A DNA stretch of 64,000 nt. Origin: Amycolatopsis sp. cg9. GTDB lineage: Bacteria > Actinomycetota > Actinomycetes > Mycobacteriales > Pseudonocardiaceae. This document shows positions 26,775 to 34,815 of this stretch, piece by piece. Position 1 is the first letter of the stretch. Every line of letters begins with the position of its first letter. The notes under the pieces were generated by a model. It was not told the DNA's origin. It searched no databases and saw only the letters and a list, made by a program, of their open reading frames with translations. Location: contig NZ_CP166850.1 of the NCBI RefSeq assembly GCF_041346945.1, forward strand, positions 4,464,001 to 4,528,000, in the 5' to 3' direction. Both the position numbers and the translations under genes were made by a program.

Positions 26775-27134
26775 ACCGTCGTGGGCGGCGCGGACGGCGT
26801 TCAGGGCGGTCTCCAGGTCGGCGCCGAGGTCGCGGGCCTGGGCCAGGTAGGCCGTCGCCGCGGCGAGGAGGAGCTCCGCCGGAGCCGGACGGCCGGGCGG
26901 GAGCGTCACCACCGTGCCGCGGGCGCGGGCCGTCGTCACCCAGCCCTCGGCCTCCAGCTCGCGGTACGCCCGGGCCACCGTTCCCGACGCCAGCCCGAGG
27001 TCCCGGGCCAGCTGGCGGATCGGCGGCAGCCGCGTGCCCTCCGCCAGCGCCCCCGTCGTCACCGCGCGGACCACCTGGTCGTGCACCTGCCGCCAGGGTG
27101 CCAGTCCGTTCTCGGTGTCGACGACGATCTTCAC
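26742..27134 (-). CDS. GntR-family regulator, YtrA type
   Basis: A 130-residue regulator with only a GntR winged helix (APWRQVHDQVVRAVTTGALAEGTRLPPIRQLARDLGLASGTVARAYRELEAEGWV) and a short helical tail, the small YtrA-type architecture usual for regulators of transporter or membrane-protein operons. GTG at 27134 overlaps the stop of the upstream membrane-protein gene by 4 nt (GTGA), so it is the second gene of a two-gene operon. The inverted repeat at 27840-27865 in front of that operon is its likely operator. Confidence 0.92.
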   Translation of the reverse strand: MKIVVDTENGLAPWRQVHDQVVRAVTTGALAEGTRLPPIRQLARDLGLASGTVARAYRELEAEGWVTTARARGTVVTLPPGRPAPAELLLAAATAYLAQARDLGADLETALNAVRAAHDGSVAQEAADRG

Positions 27135-27826
27135 GCCGCCGCCGGGAGCCGTTTCAGCGGGGCCGTCACGGCCAGGAACGCGGCCACGCCGGCCACGACC
27201 ACCAGGAACGACACCAGGTTGCCGCCCGGCCAGCCGATCGCCGTCACCGCGCCGATGCCCAGCCCGATCGCCACCCGCGCGCTGCGGCAGCGCAGCGCCA
27301 GGTCGGCCCGCGGCGCGCCGGCCGCCGGGCGGCGGACCGCCAGCGCCGTGATCGCCGCGCAGAGCACCACCGTGCCGGCCGCGAGCGCGAGGAGCTTCCA
27401 CTGGGCCGTCACGGCGAGGTGCGCGACCGACCCGGCGGCCGCCAGCGCGCCGAGCACGAGCACCCAGGCCGGCGCGATCGCCGTCAGCGTGCGCGGGGCC
27501 AGGTCGGCTTCGCGCCGCGGGCCGCGGGAGGGCCGCTGGGCCAGCAGCTCGGCGATCAGGCCGCCGAGCAGCAGGGTGGCCACGAGCGAGCCCGTCGTCG
27601 TGTCGCCGAACAGCGGCGGGAGCGCCAGGAAGAGCCACGGGTACCAGAGCCGGCGACGCTTCAGGTAGCGGACGGCCAGCGCGACCTCGCCCGCGTCCGG
27701 ATCGGGGACGCCCCAGCGTTCGAGCAAGCGCTTACCGTGCTTCTCACCCGGCCAGAGCACGATCAGGATCGCCAGCCCGATCAGCCCGGTGAAGAGCGCG
27801 ACCGCCAGTACGTTGTCCCACGGCAT
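27131..27826 (-). CDS. Polytopic membrane protein in a GntR operon
   Basis: A 231-residue integral membrane protein with about six hydrophobic segments (MPWDNVLAVALFTGLIGLAI, LWYPWLFLALPPLFG, GSLVATLLLGGLIAELLA, TAIAPAWVLVLGALAAAG, WKLLALAAGTVVLCAAITAL, and a last pair SARVAIGLGIGAVTAIGWPG). I do not recognise the family. ATG at 27826 has GAGGAGG 6 nt upstream; codons before it are unlikely. First gene of an operon with the YtrA-type GntR regulator, so its level is probably controlled by that protein. Confidence 0.8.
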   Translation of the reverse strand: MPWDNVLAVALFTGLIGLAILIVLWPGEKHGKRLLERWGVPDPDAGEVALAVRYLKRRRLWYPWLFLALPPLFGDTTTGSLVATLLLGGLIAELLAQRPSRGPRREADLAPRTLTAIAPAWVLVLGALAAAGSVAHLAVTAQWKLLALAAGTVVLCAAITALAVRRPAAGAPRADLALRCRSARVAIGLGIGAVTAIGWPGGNLVSFLVVVAGVAAFLAVTAPLKRLPAAA

Positions 27827-27839
27827 GCCGGACCTCCTC

Positions 27840-27865
27840 GCTTGTATCAACCACATGATACAAGC
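27840..27865. promoter_or_regulatory. Perfect 10-bp inverted repeat, probable GntR operator
   Basis: GCTTGTATCA, 6-nt spacer ACCACA, TGATACAAGC. It sits 14 nt upstream of the membrane-protein start codon, over the expected promoter, and is far richer in A/T than its surroundings. Operon order (membrane protein then YtrA-type GntR) makes autoregulation through this site very likely. Confidence 0.75.
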
Positions 27866-27976
27866 ACGCCGGGTAGTCGCAGCGCGAGGCGCCCGCCGGG
27901 GCTTCGGCCGTTCGTACGCAGGTGAAGGTGCAGTCGGCGGGGTACTTGTCAGCGTTTTGCAGGCACGTCCCGTGAA

Positions 27977-27996
27977 CTTGTCACAAAATTGACAAG
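27977..27996. promoter_or_regulatory. Inverted repeat CTTGTCA-N6-TGACAAG upstream of pucR-like gene
   Basis: Perfect 7-nt arms around CAAAAT, about 137 nt upstream of the PucR-type start. A further TACTTGTCAG copy of the half-site lies near 27944. It may be an operator for the PucR-type gene, or belong to the divergent GntR operon region. Confidence 0.45.
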
Positions 27997-28132
27997 AAAT
28001 CGGTTTCCTCTCATTGGAGTGACACATTCGGCGTTAGTTTTTCGATGTGTCCGTTGTCACCCCGCTTCAGGTGCGGGGTGCCCGGTCGCGCGTGCGCGCG
28101 CCGGAGTCCGGGGGCGGAGCGAAGGAGCTGCG

Positions 28133-29410
28133 ATGACGGTGGAGCGCGGATTCGAACACGCTGCGCCACCGGCCGCCCTGCCCCGCAAGCTCGCGGACAT
28201 CCTGCGCCCCGAGCTGGCCAGCCTCGCCGCGGAGATCGTCGACGAGATCCGCGCGACCATCCCCGCCTACGCCCGCCCGCTCGACGGCCCCTACGGCAAG
28301 TCGATCCGCGCCGGCGTCGAGTACGCGATCACGCTGTTCGTCGCCCAGATCGCCGACCCGACGGTGTCGAAGGAGCAGTCCCACGAGGTGCACCACCGGC
28401 TGGGGCAGAACGAAATGCGCGAAGGCCGCAGCCTCGACACGCTGCAGTCGGCGTACCGGGTCGGCGCGCGGGTGTCGTGGCGCCGGATCATGCGCGTGGG
28501 ACGGCGAAGCGGCCTTTCGTCGGCGGTGATGTCCCAGCTGGCCGACGCGATGCTGGCGTTCATGGACGAACTCGCCTCCGTCGCGCTCGACGGCTATCTG
28601 GAGGCGAAGGCGCGCACGGCGGGAGCGCTGGAAACGTGGCGCCGCAAGCTCCTCCACCTGATCCTCGAAACCCCGCCCGCGTCCCCGAAGGCGATCGCCG
28701 AGCTGGCCCAGCTGATCGGCTGGCCGGTGCCGGCCGACGCGACCCCGGTGGCGGTCTGCCCCGCGGGCGGCGTCGCCCCGGCCCGCCGCCACGCCGGGCT
28801 GGACAGCGACGTCCTCGCCGAACTCGACACCGCGGACCCGACGCTGGTGGTTCCGGGCGAGCTGAGCGCCCCGCGCCTGGCGGCCCTGCAGGTGGCGCTG
28901 CCGGACTGCCGCCTGTCGATCGGCCCGTGCGTCCCGCTCACGTCGGTGGCGGATTCCCTGCGCTGGGCCCGGAACGCGCTCCAGCTGACCGAACGCGGGG
29001 TGCTGACCCCGCGGCCGGTGCTGCGCGCCGAGGAGCACCTGGCGACGCTGCTGGTCAACTCCGACACCGGCCTGGTCGGCACGCTGCGGCACCGGTTGTT
29101 CGCGCCGCTGGCGGACATGACGGGCAAGCAGCAGGAGCGCCTCCTGGAGACGCTGCGGGCGTGGTTGGACAGCCAGGGCAACGTGGTGGAGATCGCGGAA
29201 CGCCTCGGCGTCCACCCCCAGACGGTCCGCTACCGCATGCGCCAGCTCCAGGCGACGTTCGGCGACAGCCTCCGCGACCCGGCGGCCCGCTTCGAGATGG
29301 AACTGGCCCTGCGCGCGGGCGCGGCCCCGCTGCCGCTGCGGTACCCGGTGAGCGACCTGCTGCCGTCGCCGCGCACCGGGCACGCACGTCCACAGTGGAC
29401 GCCCAACTAG
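28133..29410 (+). CDS. PucR/CdaR-type transcriptional regulator
   Basis: A 425-residue regulator. The N-terminal ~170 residues are a helical sensory region (RsbR/GGDEF-like helix bundle: LADILRPELASLAAEIVDEIRATIP, HHRLGQNEMREGRSLDTLQSAYRVGAR). The C-terminal PucR helix-turn-helix is clear: LLETLRAWLDSQGNVVEIAERLGVHPQTVRYRMRQL (residues ~345-380). Members control purine, sugar-acid or amino-acid metabolism. ATG at 28133 with GAAGGAG 5 nt upstream. The stop is followed 8 nt later by a palindromic element shared with the convergent secreted-protein gene. Confidence 0.9.
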   Translation: MTVERGFEHAAPPAALPRKLADILRPELASLAAEIVDEIRATIPAYARPLDGPYGKSIRAGVEYAITLFVAQIADPTVSKEQSHEVHHRLGQNEMREGRSLDTLQSAYRVGARVSWRRIMRVGRRSGLSSAVMSQLADAMLAFMDELASVALDGYLEAKARTAGALETWRRKLLHLILETPPASPKAIAELAQLIGWPVPADATPVAVCPAGGVAPARRHAGLDSDVLAELDTADPTLVVPGELSAPRLAALQVALPDCRLSIGPCVPLTSVADSLRWARNALQLTERGVLTPRPVLRAEEHLATLLVNSDTGLVGTLRHRLFAPLADMTGKQQERLLETLRAWLDSQGNVVEIAERLGVHPQTVRYRMRQLQATFGDSLRDPAARFEMELALRAGAAPLPLRYPVSDLLPSPRTGHARPQWTPN

Positions 29411-29417
29411 CGAGCGG

Positions 29418-29496
29418 GCTGAAGGGGACGTTGCTCGCGTGAGATGCGAGGAAAGTCCCCTTCAGCTCGGCACACGCGCCGAACGTCCCCTTCAGC
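29418..29496. repeat. Inverted-unit element, CTGAAGGGGAC family, at convergent gene ends
   Basis: GCTGAAGGGGAC (29418-29429) pairs perfectly with GTCCCCTTCAGC (29455-29466); inside, CTCGC...GCGAG forms a smaller stem. A third unit GTCCCCTTCAGC ends at 29496. That third unit supplies the TGA stop of the minus-strand secreted-protein gene (stop 29492-29494). It lies between convergent genes and could end transcription from both sides. A sequence relative is at 50111-50171. Confidence 0.8.
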
Positions 29497-30064
29497 TCAC
29501 CGTGATGCCCGGCTGGAACGTCGTGTCGGTCACCCGCGGCGTGCAGACCGACTGCATGGGGACCCAGGTGTCGGTCGTCTTCTTGTGGAACTGCAGGGAT
29601 TCGGTGATCGGCGTGCCCAGCGCGAACACGATCGAGCCCGGGGTGCCCGCGGTGAAGGTGACGTCGGCGGCCGGCTCCGACAACGTGAGCGAGCCGGCGG
29701 CGGTGATGGATTGGTCGGGGAAGCTGCCGGAGATCGGCGCCGCGGCGGGGGACGCGTTCGTCGCCGTGATCGTGGCCGCGAAGGAGCCTTGCACGCGGTC
29801 GTAGCCGGCCGCGACGAAGAGCGAGCGGACCGCCGGGCTCATGACGTGGCTCAGGTGGATGCCGGTGACGGTGAACGAGCTGCCGGCGGCGACCGGGTCG
29901 GGGGCCGTGAGCGACCCGGCTAACGTCGACGTCAGCGGGGCCACGCCCGGGTACGTGCAGCTGTGGTTCAGCGTGCCGGTCCGCGCGGTCGTCGCGGCGT
30001 GGGCCGGGCCCGCGGTCAGGCCGGTGGCGAGCAGTGCCGCCGCCAGGGCGGTGCCGGTCCTCAT
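29492..30064 (-). CDS. Secreted protein, DUF6801-like (paralogue 4 of cluster)
   Basis: A 190-residue exported protein of unknown function. Signal peptide ~1-24 (MRTGTALAAALLATGLTAGPAHA), then a beta-rich domain with SCTYPGVAPLTSTLAGSL near the start, AGYDRVQGSF in the middle, LQFHKKTTDTWVPMQSVC and PRVTDTTFQPGITVS at the end. The same landmarks occur in the next three genes, so the four are paralogues; I think they belong to the family annotated DUF6801, but recall of that number is not certain. Start codon overlaps the stop of the upstream paralogue (ATGA). Last gene of the operon. Confidence 0.8.
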   Translation of the reverse strand: MRTGTALAAALLATGLTAGPAHAATTARTGTLNHSCTYPGVAPLTSTLAGSLTAPDPVAAGSSFTVTGIHLSHVMSPAVRSLFVAAGYDRVQGSFAATITATNASPAAAPISGSFPDQSITAAGSLTLSEPAADVTFTAGTPGSIVFALGTPITESLQFHKKTTDTWVPMQSVCTPRVTDTTFQPGITVS

Positions 30065-30624
30065 GTGATCGGGATGCTCGGGCTGAACGCCGTGTTCTGC
30101 GCCGGGCTGGTGACCTTCAGCGTGCAGGTCGACGCCCACGGGGTCCACGTCCCGGGGGACTTCTTGTGCAGCTCCAGGGATTCGGAGATGCCCGTGCCCA
30201 TCGCGAAGCCGGCGTAACCCGGCCCGCCGGCGGTGAACGTCTGGGGTGTACCGATGACCGAGCCGCTGGTGAACGGGTTGGCCGGGAAAGCGCCCGCGAG
30301 GATCCCGGTCGGCGGGGTCGCGCCGGTCACGCTGAACGTCGTGCTGAGCGAGCCGCGCACCTGGTCGTAGCCGAGCGCGTTCATCAGCGATTTCACGGCG
30401 GCCGTGTACACCACCGTGGCGTACGGCGTGACCGTGAACGGCTGACCGGGGTGGGGATCGGTGACGTCCAGCTGCGCCGTCAGCGTCATGGGCTGGGGCG
30501 TGACCCCCGGCAACGTGCAGTTGTACGTCAGCATGCCCGTGTTCGTCGTGCTCGACGCGCTCGCCGTGCCCGCCGCCGTTCCGGTGACGAGCAGCGCGGC
30601 CGCGATGGCCGGTCCGATCCTCAT
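30061..30624 (-). CDS. Secreted protein, DUF6801-like (paralogue 3)
   Basis: A 187-residue exported protein. Signal peptide ~1-23 (ending GTASA), then LTYNCTLPGVTPQPMTLTAQLDV, ALGYDQVRGSLSTTFSV, LELHKKSPGTWTPWASTCTLKVTSPAQNTAFSPSIPIT. The C-terminal block is nearly identical to that of the 32105-32743 protein. Two conserved Cys probably form a disulphide. Its stop overlaps the next gene by 4 nt; it starts 10 nt after the 30634-32031 gene. Role unknown; the lack of anchor or enzyme motif suggests a secreted binding or envelope protein. Confidence 0.82.
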   Translation of the reverse strand: MRIGPAIAAALLVTGTAAGTASASSTTNTGMLTYNCTLPGVTPQPMTLTAQLDVTDPHPGQPFTVTPYATVVYTAAVKSLMNALGYDQVRGSLSTTFSVTGATPPTGILAGAFPANPFTSGSVIGTPQTFTAGGPGYAGFAMGTGISESLELHKKSPGTWTPWASTCTLKVTSPAQNTAFSPSIPIT

Positions 30625-30633
30625 GCGATCCCC

Positions 30634-32031
30634 TCAGTTCGGTTTCTTGGCCGCCGCCTTCTTCGCCGCGGGCGAACCCTGCGGAGGCCCGTTGGAGCCG
30701 TCCGGGCACTGGGTGTGGTCCGGATCGGTGCACACGATCAGGTTGTAGGTGTCGACGAAGGCCTGGTTGCCGCCGCCCGAGCTCATCCCGGTCAGCAGCG
30801 GGTTCAGGTCCTGGCCGGCGGCGCCGCAGCCGGTGAACGCCGGGAGGTCGAAGCCCTTGTCCGGGTCGGTCCGGATGTGGCCGACGCCGAACGCCTCGTA
30901 CGGTCCGGTCAGCGTCAGGGTCACCTTGTCCTTCGTCACGCACTCCCGCCCCAGGTCCAGCGGGACGCCGTTGACCTTCGCGTTGCTCAGCCGCGCCATC
31001 ACCTGGAGCGTCGTGTCCAGGTGCGTGCCGTCCTCGTGGTCGCTGAGCTTCCCGGCGAACTCGATGATCTTGCTGTCGCGCCAGTCCACCGGCAGGAACT
31101 CGACGGTCGCGGTCACCGGCACGAACCCGAAGCCGAGGAACGTGGCGGTCGCCGGGTTGAACGTCGTCGAGCCGGTGACCCGCGAGCTGCCGTCGACCAG
31201 GTTGAGGATGAACAACCCGTTGAACAGGAACGCGGGATCGGCGGTGACGGTCGCGCCGAGCTTCCGGACCGTCGACTTCGTCTGGATCGTCACCAGGCTC
31301 AGCGGGACGGCGAACTCGTCTTCGGTCGGCGGATCGCCGGGGCCGGGCGCGTCGGCGGCCGCGGCCTGCTGTTGCGCCTTCGCGCCCGGCGTGACCTTGG
31401 GCAGCACCATCACCTTGCCCAGCGTCGTCTGCTGCTCGGCGTCCAGGGTGCACGCGACCGGCTTCGCGGCCGGATCGGCGGGCGGCGGGACGGCGGCGAG
31501 CGCGAGCGACGGCGCGGTGACGTCGAAGGTGACCGCGCCGACGGTGTTCAGCGCGATCTCGGGCACGGTGCCGGTCGCCGTCACGGTGAGGTCGCCGGTC
31601 TCCGGCAGCGCCGTGGCCGGCACGGTGAGGGTGACCGGGACCTTGTCCGCGCGGTCGTCCTGGTGCACGGCGAGGTCGAGCCGCACTTCGCCGGCCAGGG
31701 AGCCGGCGGTGGCGCCGGCCGGGAGGTACGACAGCGCGACGTCGCGGGGGAGCGTGAGCTTCGCGGAAAACCCGCCGAGGGTCAGGGAAGTCCCGGTCCG
31801 CGCCTGGGCGGGCAGCGTGGCCGACGTCTCGGCGGTGAGCGCGCGGGCGCCGAGCGGGTCGGCGAACGGGCAGGTCACCGACACCGACGTCGCCGCCTTC
31901 GTGTCCGGCGGGACCGCGGGCGCGGGCGCGGCCGAGCCGACCCCCGTCAGCGCGCCGTTCACCGCGGACAGCAGGCCGACGCCTGCCAGCGCGGAGATGG
32001 TGAGGGTGCGGGGCCGGACTCGACGTGGCAT
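30634..32031 (-). CDS. Large secreted protein related to the DUF6801-like paralogues
   Basis: A 465-residue exported protein. Signal peptide ~1-34 (MPRRVRPRTLTISALAGVGLLSAVNGALTG split by a weak hydrophobic core), then a beta-rich region (~45-190) and, after a Pro/Ala/Gln-rich linker (~205-235), a second beta-rich domain (~240-420) with FAGKLSDHEDGTHLDTTLQVMARLSNAKVNGVPLDLG. The C-terminus is Pro/Lys-rich (SPAAKKAAAKKPN). Conserved Cys include VTCPFADPLG, CTLDAEQQ and ECVTKDK. It lies between two shorter paralogues on the same strand. I do not recognise a function. Confidence 0.78.
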   Translation of the reverse strand: MPRRVRPRTLTISALAGVGLLSAVNGALTGVGSAAPAPAVPPDTKAATSVSVTCPFADPLGARALTAETSATLPAQARTGTSLTLGGFSAKLTLPRDVALSYLPAGATAGSLAGEVRLDLAVHQDDRADKVPVTLTVPATALPETGDLTVTATGTVPEIALNTVGAVTFDVTAPSLALAAVPPPADPAAKPVACTLDAEQQTTLGKVMVLPKVTPGAKAQQQAAAADAPGPGDPPTEDEFAVPLSLVTIQTKSTVRKLGATVTADPAFLFNGLFILNLVDGSSRVTGSTTFNPATATFLGFGFVPVTATVEFLPVDWRDSKIIEFAGKLSDHEDGTHLDTTLQVMARLSNAKVNGVPLDLGRECVTKDKVTLTLTGPYEAFGVGHIRTDPDKGFDLPAFTGCGAAGQDLNPLLTGMSSGGGNQAFVDTYNLIVCTDPDHTQCPDGSNGPPQGSPAAKKAAAKKPN

Positions 32032-32104
32032 CGGTTTCCCTGGGTGCGTGCGGAAGCGGCGGGGTGGTCCCGGTGCGGGCGGGCGCCCGCACCGGGAAAC
32101 CCGG

Positions 32105-32743
32105 TCAGGAAACGGTGATGCTCGGGCTGAACGCGGTGTTCTGCGCCGGGCTGGTCACCTTGAGGGTGCAGTTCATCGTCCACGCCGACCAGGTGTTGGT
32201 CGACTTCTTGTGGAACTCCAGGTTCGCCGACAGCCCGCTCGTCAGCGACAGGGTGGCGGAGCCCGCGGTGGCCTGCGCGGTCCAGTTCGGGATGCTGGAC
32301 GTCGCGACCTGCGAGATGTTCACCGTGATCGCCCCGCCGGTCGGGTAGATGACCTCCGGGATGTTCAGCCCGGTGGCCGACGGCTGCGACAGCGTGCCCG
32401 CCGACGCCGTCACCGGCACGGTCGCGGTGCCCCGGATGCCGTCGTAGCCGACCGCGGTCAGCAGCGAGTGGACGGTCGAGCTGATCGTCGCCGTGCCGCC
32501 GACGTTGCTCGGCGTGACGGTGGTGCCGTGCACGACGACGTCCGGCGCGTCCAGGTGCGCGGTGATCGCGACCGGCTGCGGCGAGATGCCGGGGAAGGTG
32601 CAGTTGTAGGTGATGCCCGCCGTGCCCCCGGCGGCGTAGGTGACGGTGGCGGCGGCCGCGGTGCCCGCGGTCAGCACCGCGATGGCACCGATGGCGGTCG
32701 CGGTCGTGGCGATACCGGCGGACAGTCTGCTGAGTCGGGACAT
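32105..32743 (-). CDS. Secreted protein, DUF6801-like (paralogue 1, first gene)
   Basis: A 212-residue exported protein. Signal peptide ~1-31 (MSRLSRLSAGIATTATAIGA..., ending AGTAAAA), then ITYNCTFPGISPQPVAITAHLDAPDV, AVGYDGIRGTATVPV, LEFHKKSTNTWSAWTMNCTLKVTSPAQNTAFSPSITVS. The ATG at 32743 is preferred because AGGAG lies 9 nt upstream; the ATG at 32752 abuts it. It is the first gene of the four-gene set; 73 nt separate it from the next. Promoter should lie in 32744-33120. Confidence 0.82.
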   Translation of the reverse strand: MSRLSRLSAGIATTATAIGAIAVLTAGTAAAATVTYAAGGTAGITYNCTFPGISPQPVAITAHLDAPDVVVHGTTVTPSNVGGTATISSTVHSLLTAVGYDGIRGTATVPVTASAGTLSQPSATGLNIPEVIYPTGGAITVNISQVATSSIPNWTAQATAGSATLSLTSGLSANLEFHKKSTNTWSAWTMNCTLKVTSPAQNTAFSPSITVS

Positions 32744-33120
32744 GCCTGTCATCTCCTTTGATTCAGTTCAGTCTCGGCTTTGGCTGATCGATTGCCCGCT
32801 GCCGTTGATCCCCCATCGCTTCACCCGCCCCGATTGCCCCGGGCGGCGGGACGCGATTCACCGGCGTGCGAGGTGGAGGTCCATCTGCCGAAATCGAGGC
32901 TACTCGCCAGTTCACTACGGAACAAGAGTTTCGGCCCCGCACGGGTGACCGGCCGGATGGGCCCGCCGAATTCTTGTGCGAAGCCGCGCAGGGGTGCCGC
33001 CGGATTTGGCGGATCGTGACAAAGAACGGCCGCGGCGGCGATCCGGTTGCGGCTACGGTCTACCATTTGTGATCTTGCGGGGGCAAGCACGGATAACGAA
33101 ACCGGAGAAATGAGGCTATC
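32744..33120. other. Divergent intergenic region (377 bp)
   Basis: Between the secreted-paralogue operon (minus) and the RCC1-repeat gene (plus). A/T content is locally higher (for example GATTCAGTTCAGTCTCGGCTTTGG split near 32760, and GGTCTACCATTTGTGATC near 33058), as expected for two promoters. I see no strong inverted repeat and no convincing gene. Confidence 0.6.
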
Positions 33121-34059
33121 GTGCCGGGTTCTTCACGTTGTGGACGGGTGTCATTCACGCGTGCCGCATTCGCGCTGACGGCGGCGCTGGCCGTCTCGTC
33201 GCTCGCCCAGCCCGCGTCCGCGGCCACGGTGGGCGGCGTGATCGCCTGGGGCAAACCGGATTACGACGTCACGATCCCGCCGCCGGCCGCGCTGACCGGG
33301 GTCACCGCCGTGTCGGCGGGCAGCACGACGGCGCTGGCGCTCAAGGGTGGCGCGGTCCTCGCGTGGGGCGCGAACAACTGGGGCGCCAACGAAATCCCCG
33401 CCGCGGCGACGTCCGGCGTCAGCCAGATCGCGTCGGGCTGGGGCCACGAGCTGGCCCTCAAGAACGGCAAGGTTCTGGCCTGGGGCAACAACTGGTACGG
33501 CCAGACCACCCTGCCGGCGTCGGTGTCGAGCGGGGTGATCGCGATCTCGGCGTCCAACATGCACAGCCTGGCGCTCAAGCAAGGCGGGCTGGTGGTGAGC
33601 TGGGGAACGCGGACCGACGTGCCGGCGGCGGCGCAGTCCGGCGTCACCGCGATTTCCGCCGGCGGCGACCACAACCTGGCGTTGAAGAACGGTGGCGTGC
33701 TGGCCTGGGGCAGCAACACCTACGGCCAGGCGACCGTGCCGGCCGGGCTTTCTTCGGGTGTCACGGCGGTTTCGGCCGGGTTCAACCACAGCCTGGCGCT
33801 GAAGGGCGGGCGCGTCTACGCCTGGGGCCGCGACAACTTCCACCAGACCGAGGTGCCGCCGGAGGCGCTGTCCGACGTCGCGGGCGTCGACGCCGGGTTC
33901 AACCACAACGTGGCCTACAAGACCAACGGCGACATCGTCGTGTGGGGCTCGAACTTCGTCGGCGAGTCGTCGCCGATTTCGTGCGGGCCGGTGTTCGCCG
34001 TTTCGGCCGGGGACAACGACAGCTTCGCGCTGAAGGAAGACCCGGCCGCGCCTTGCTGA
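33121..34059 (+). CDS. Secreted RCC1-repeat beta-propeller protein
   Basis: A 312-residue exported protein. A signal peptide (~1-34, ending QPASA) is followed by about six RCC1-type repeats, each with the pattern GVTAVSAG...HSLALKGG-V-AWG-N-YGQ-VP (e.g. LALKNGGVLAWGSNTYGQ). These should form a single propeller for binding partners. No catalytic motif. The GTG at 33121 has ATGAGG 5 nt upstream; a GTG at 33148 would give a shorter signal peptide. Convergent with the next gene across a strong hairpin. Confidence 0.85.
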   Translation: MPGSSRCGRVSFTRAAFALTAALAVSSLAQPASAATVGGVIAWGKPDYDVTIPPPAALTGVTAVSAGSTTALALKGGAVLAWGANNWGANEIPAAATSGVSQIASGWGHELALKNGKVLAWGNNWYGQTTLPASVSSGVIAISASNMHSLALKQGGLVVSWGTRTDVPAAAQSGVTAISAGGDHNLALKNGGVLAWGSNTYGQATVPAGLSSGVTAVSAGFNHSLALKGGRVYAWGRDNFHQTEVPPEALSDVAGVDAGFNHNVAYKTNGDIVVWGSNFVGESSPISCGPVFAVSAGDNDSFALKEDPAAPC

Positions 34060-34063
34060 GCGA

Positions 34064-34095
34064 CCGGGTGGCGGGCTTCGCGGCCCGCCACCCGG
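34064..34095. terminator. Bidirectional hairpin terminator
   Basis: CCGGGTGGCGGGC, loop TTCGCG, GCCCGCCACCCGG: a perfect 13-bp G/C stem between the convergent stops of the RCC1-repeat gene and the 34103 gene. No U-run, as is common for actinobacterial terminators. Confidence 0.75.
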
Positions 34096-34102
34096 GCCGG
34101 GC

Positions 34103-34747
34103 TCAGGTGGCGTCGCTGGCCAGGTCGAGCGTGATCGTGTTGCCCGGCCCCGAAATCAGGGCGCCGAGGGCGATGTCGGCGATGAAGCAGTTGGAGAACT
34201 CGGGGATGGTGTAGGTCCCCTTCACCGTGATCGCGGGCGCGGTGATGTCGATGTCCTGCGCGGACAGCGTCAGGTCGAGCGGGGTCTTCGTCTTGCAGCT
34301 GCCCGGCACGGTCGGCAGCGGGATGACCGGCACGATCGGGCCGGCCCAGATGTCGTAGATCTCCATGTTGGCCTTGGCCTTGGTGACCAGGTTGCCGTCG
34401 GCGATGGTGCCGGTGGCCGGGCCGAGCGGGATCACCTTGACCTTGGCCTTGATCCGGAAGATGCCCGCCAGCAGCGAAATGTCGGCCTGCGCCGGCGGCA
34501 GCGCCAGGTCCGCGCTGAGCCCGACCGACCCGGTCTGGTCGTCGATGAGCAGGTTGCCCTTGAGCGAGCCGGGGCCGAGCTTCATGGCGCTGCCGGTCTT
34601 CTTCACCGTGGTGCTGCCGGTCACCTTGTAGGACACCGGGATCGGGATGACGTCGGCCGACGCCGGGGTCACGGCGACCCCGGTGAGCACGAGAGCCGCC
34701 GCCGACGTGAGGACGGCCAGTCTCCTCAGCTGCGTTGCCACGGACAT
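34103..34747 (-). CDS. Secreted beta-rich protein next to the mce operon
   Basis: A 214-residue exported protein. Signal peptide ~1-31 (LAVLTSAAALVLTGVAVTPASA), then a domain with alternating hydrophobic strands (VSYKVTGSTTVKKTGSAMKLG, GNLLIDDQTGSVGLSADLALPP, IFRIKAKVKVIPLGPATGTI) and two Cys (SCKTKTPLDL, FSNCFIADIAL) that may pair. Not recognised. It follows the last Mce-associated gene by 68 nt on the same strand, so it may be transcribed with the mce operon and act on the same lipid substrate outside the membrane; that is inference from position. Confidence 0.75.
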   Translation of the reverse strand: MSVATQLRRLAVLTSAAALVLTGVAVTPASADVIPIPVSYKVTGSTTVKKTGSAMKLGPGSLKGNLLIDDQTGSVGLSADLALPPAQADISLLAGIFRIKAKVKVIPLGPATGTIADGNLVTKAKANMEIYDIWAGPIVPVIPLPTVPGSCKTKTPLDLTLSAQDIDITAPAITVKGTYTIPEFSNCFIADIALGALISGPGNTITLDLASDAT

Positions 34748-34815
34748 AGTTGTTCTCCCTTTGCGTTTTCCCGTCCGTCCCGGGTGCTCCCGGAAACGGT
34801 GAAGTGCTCGGTGTT

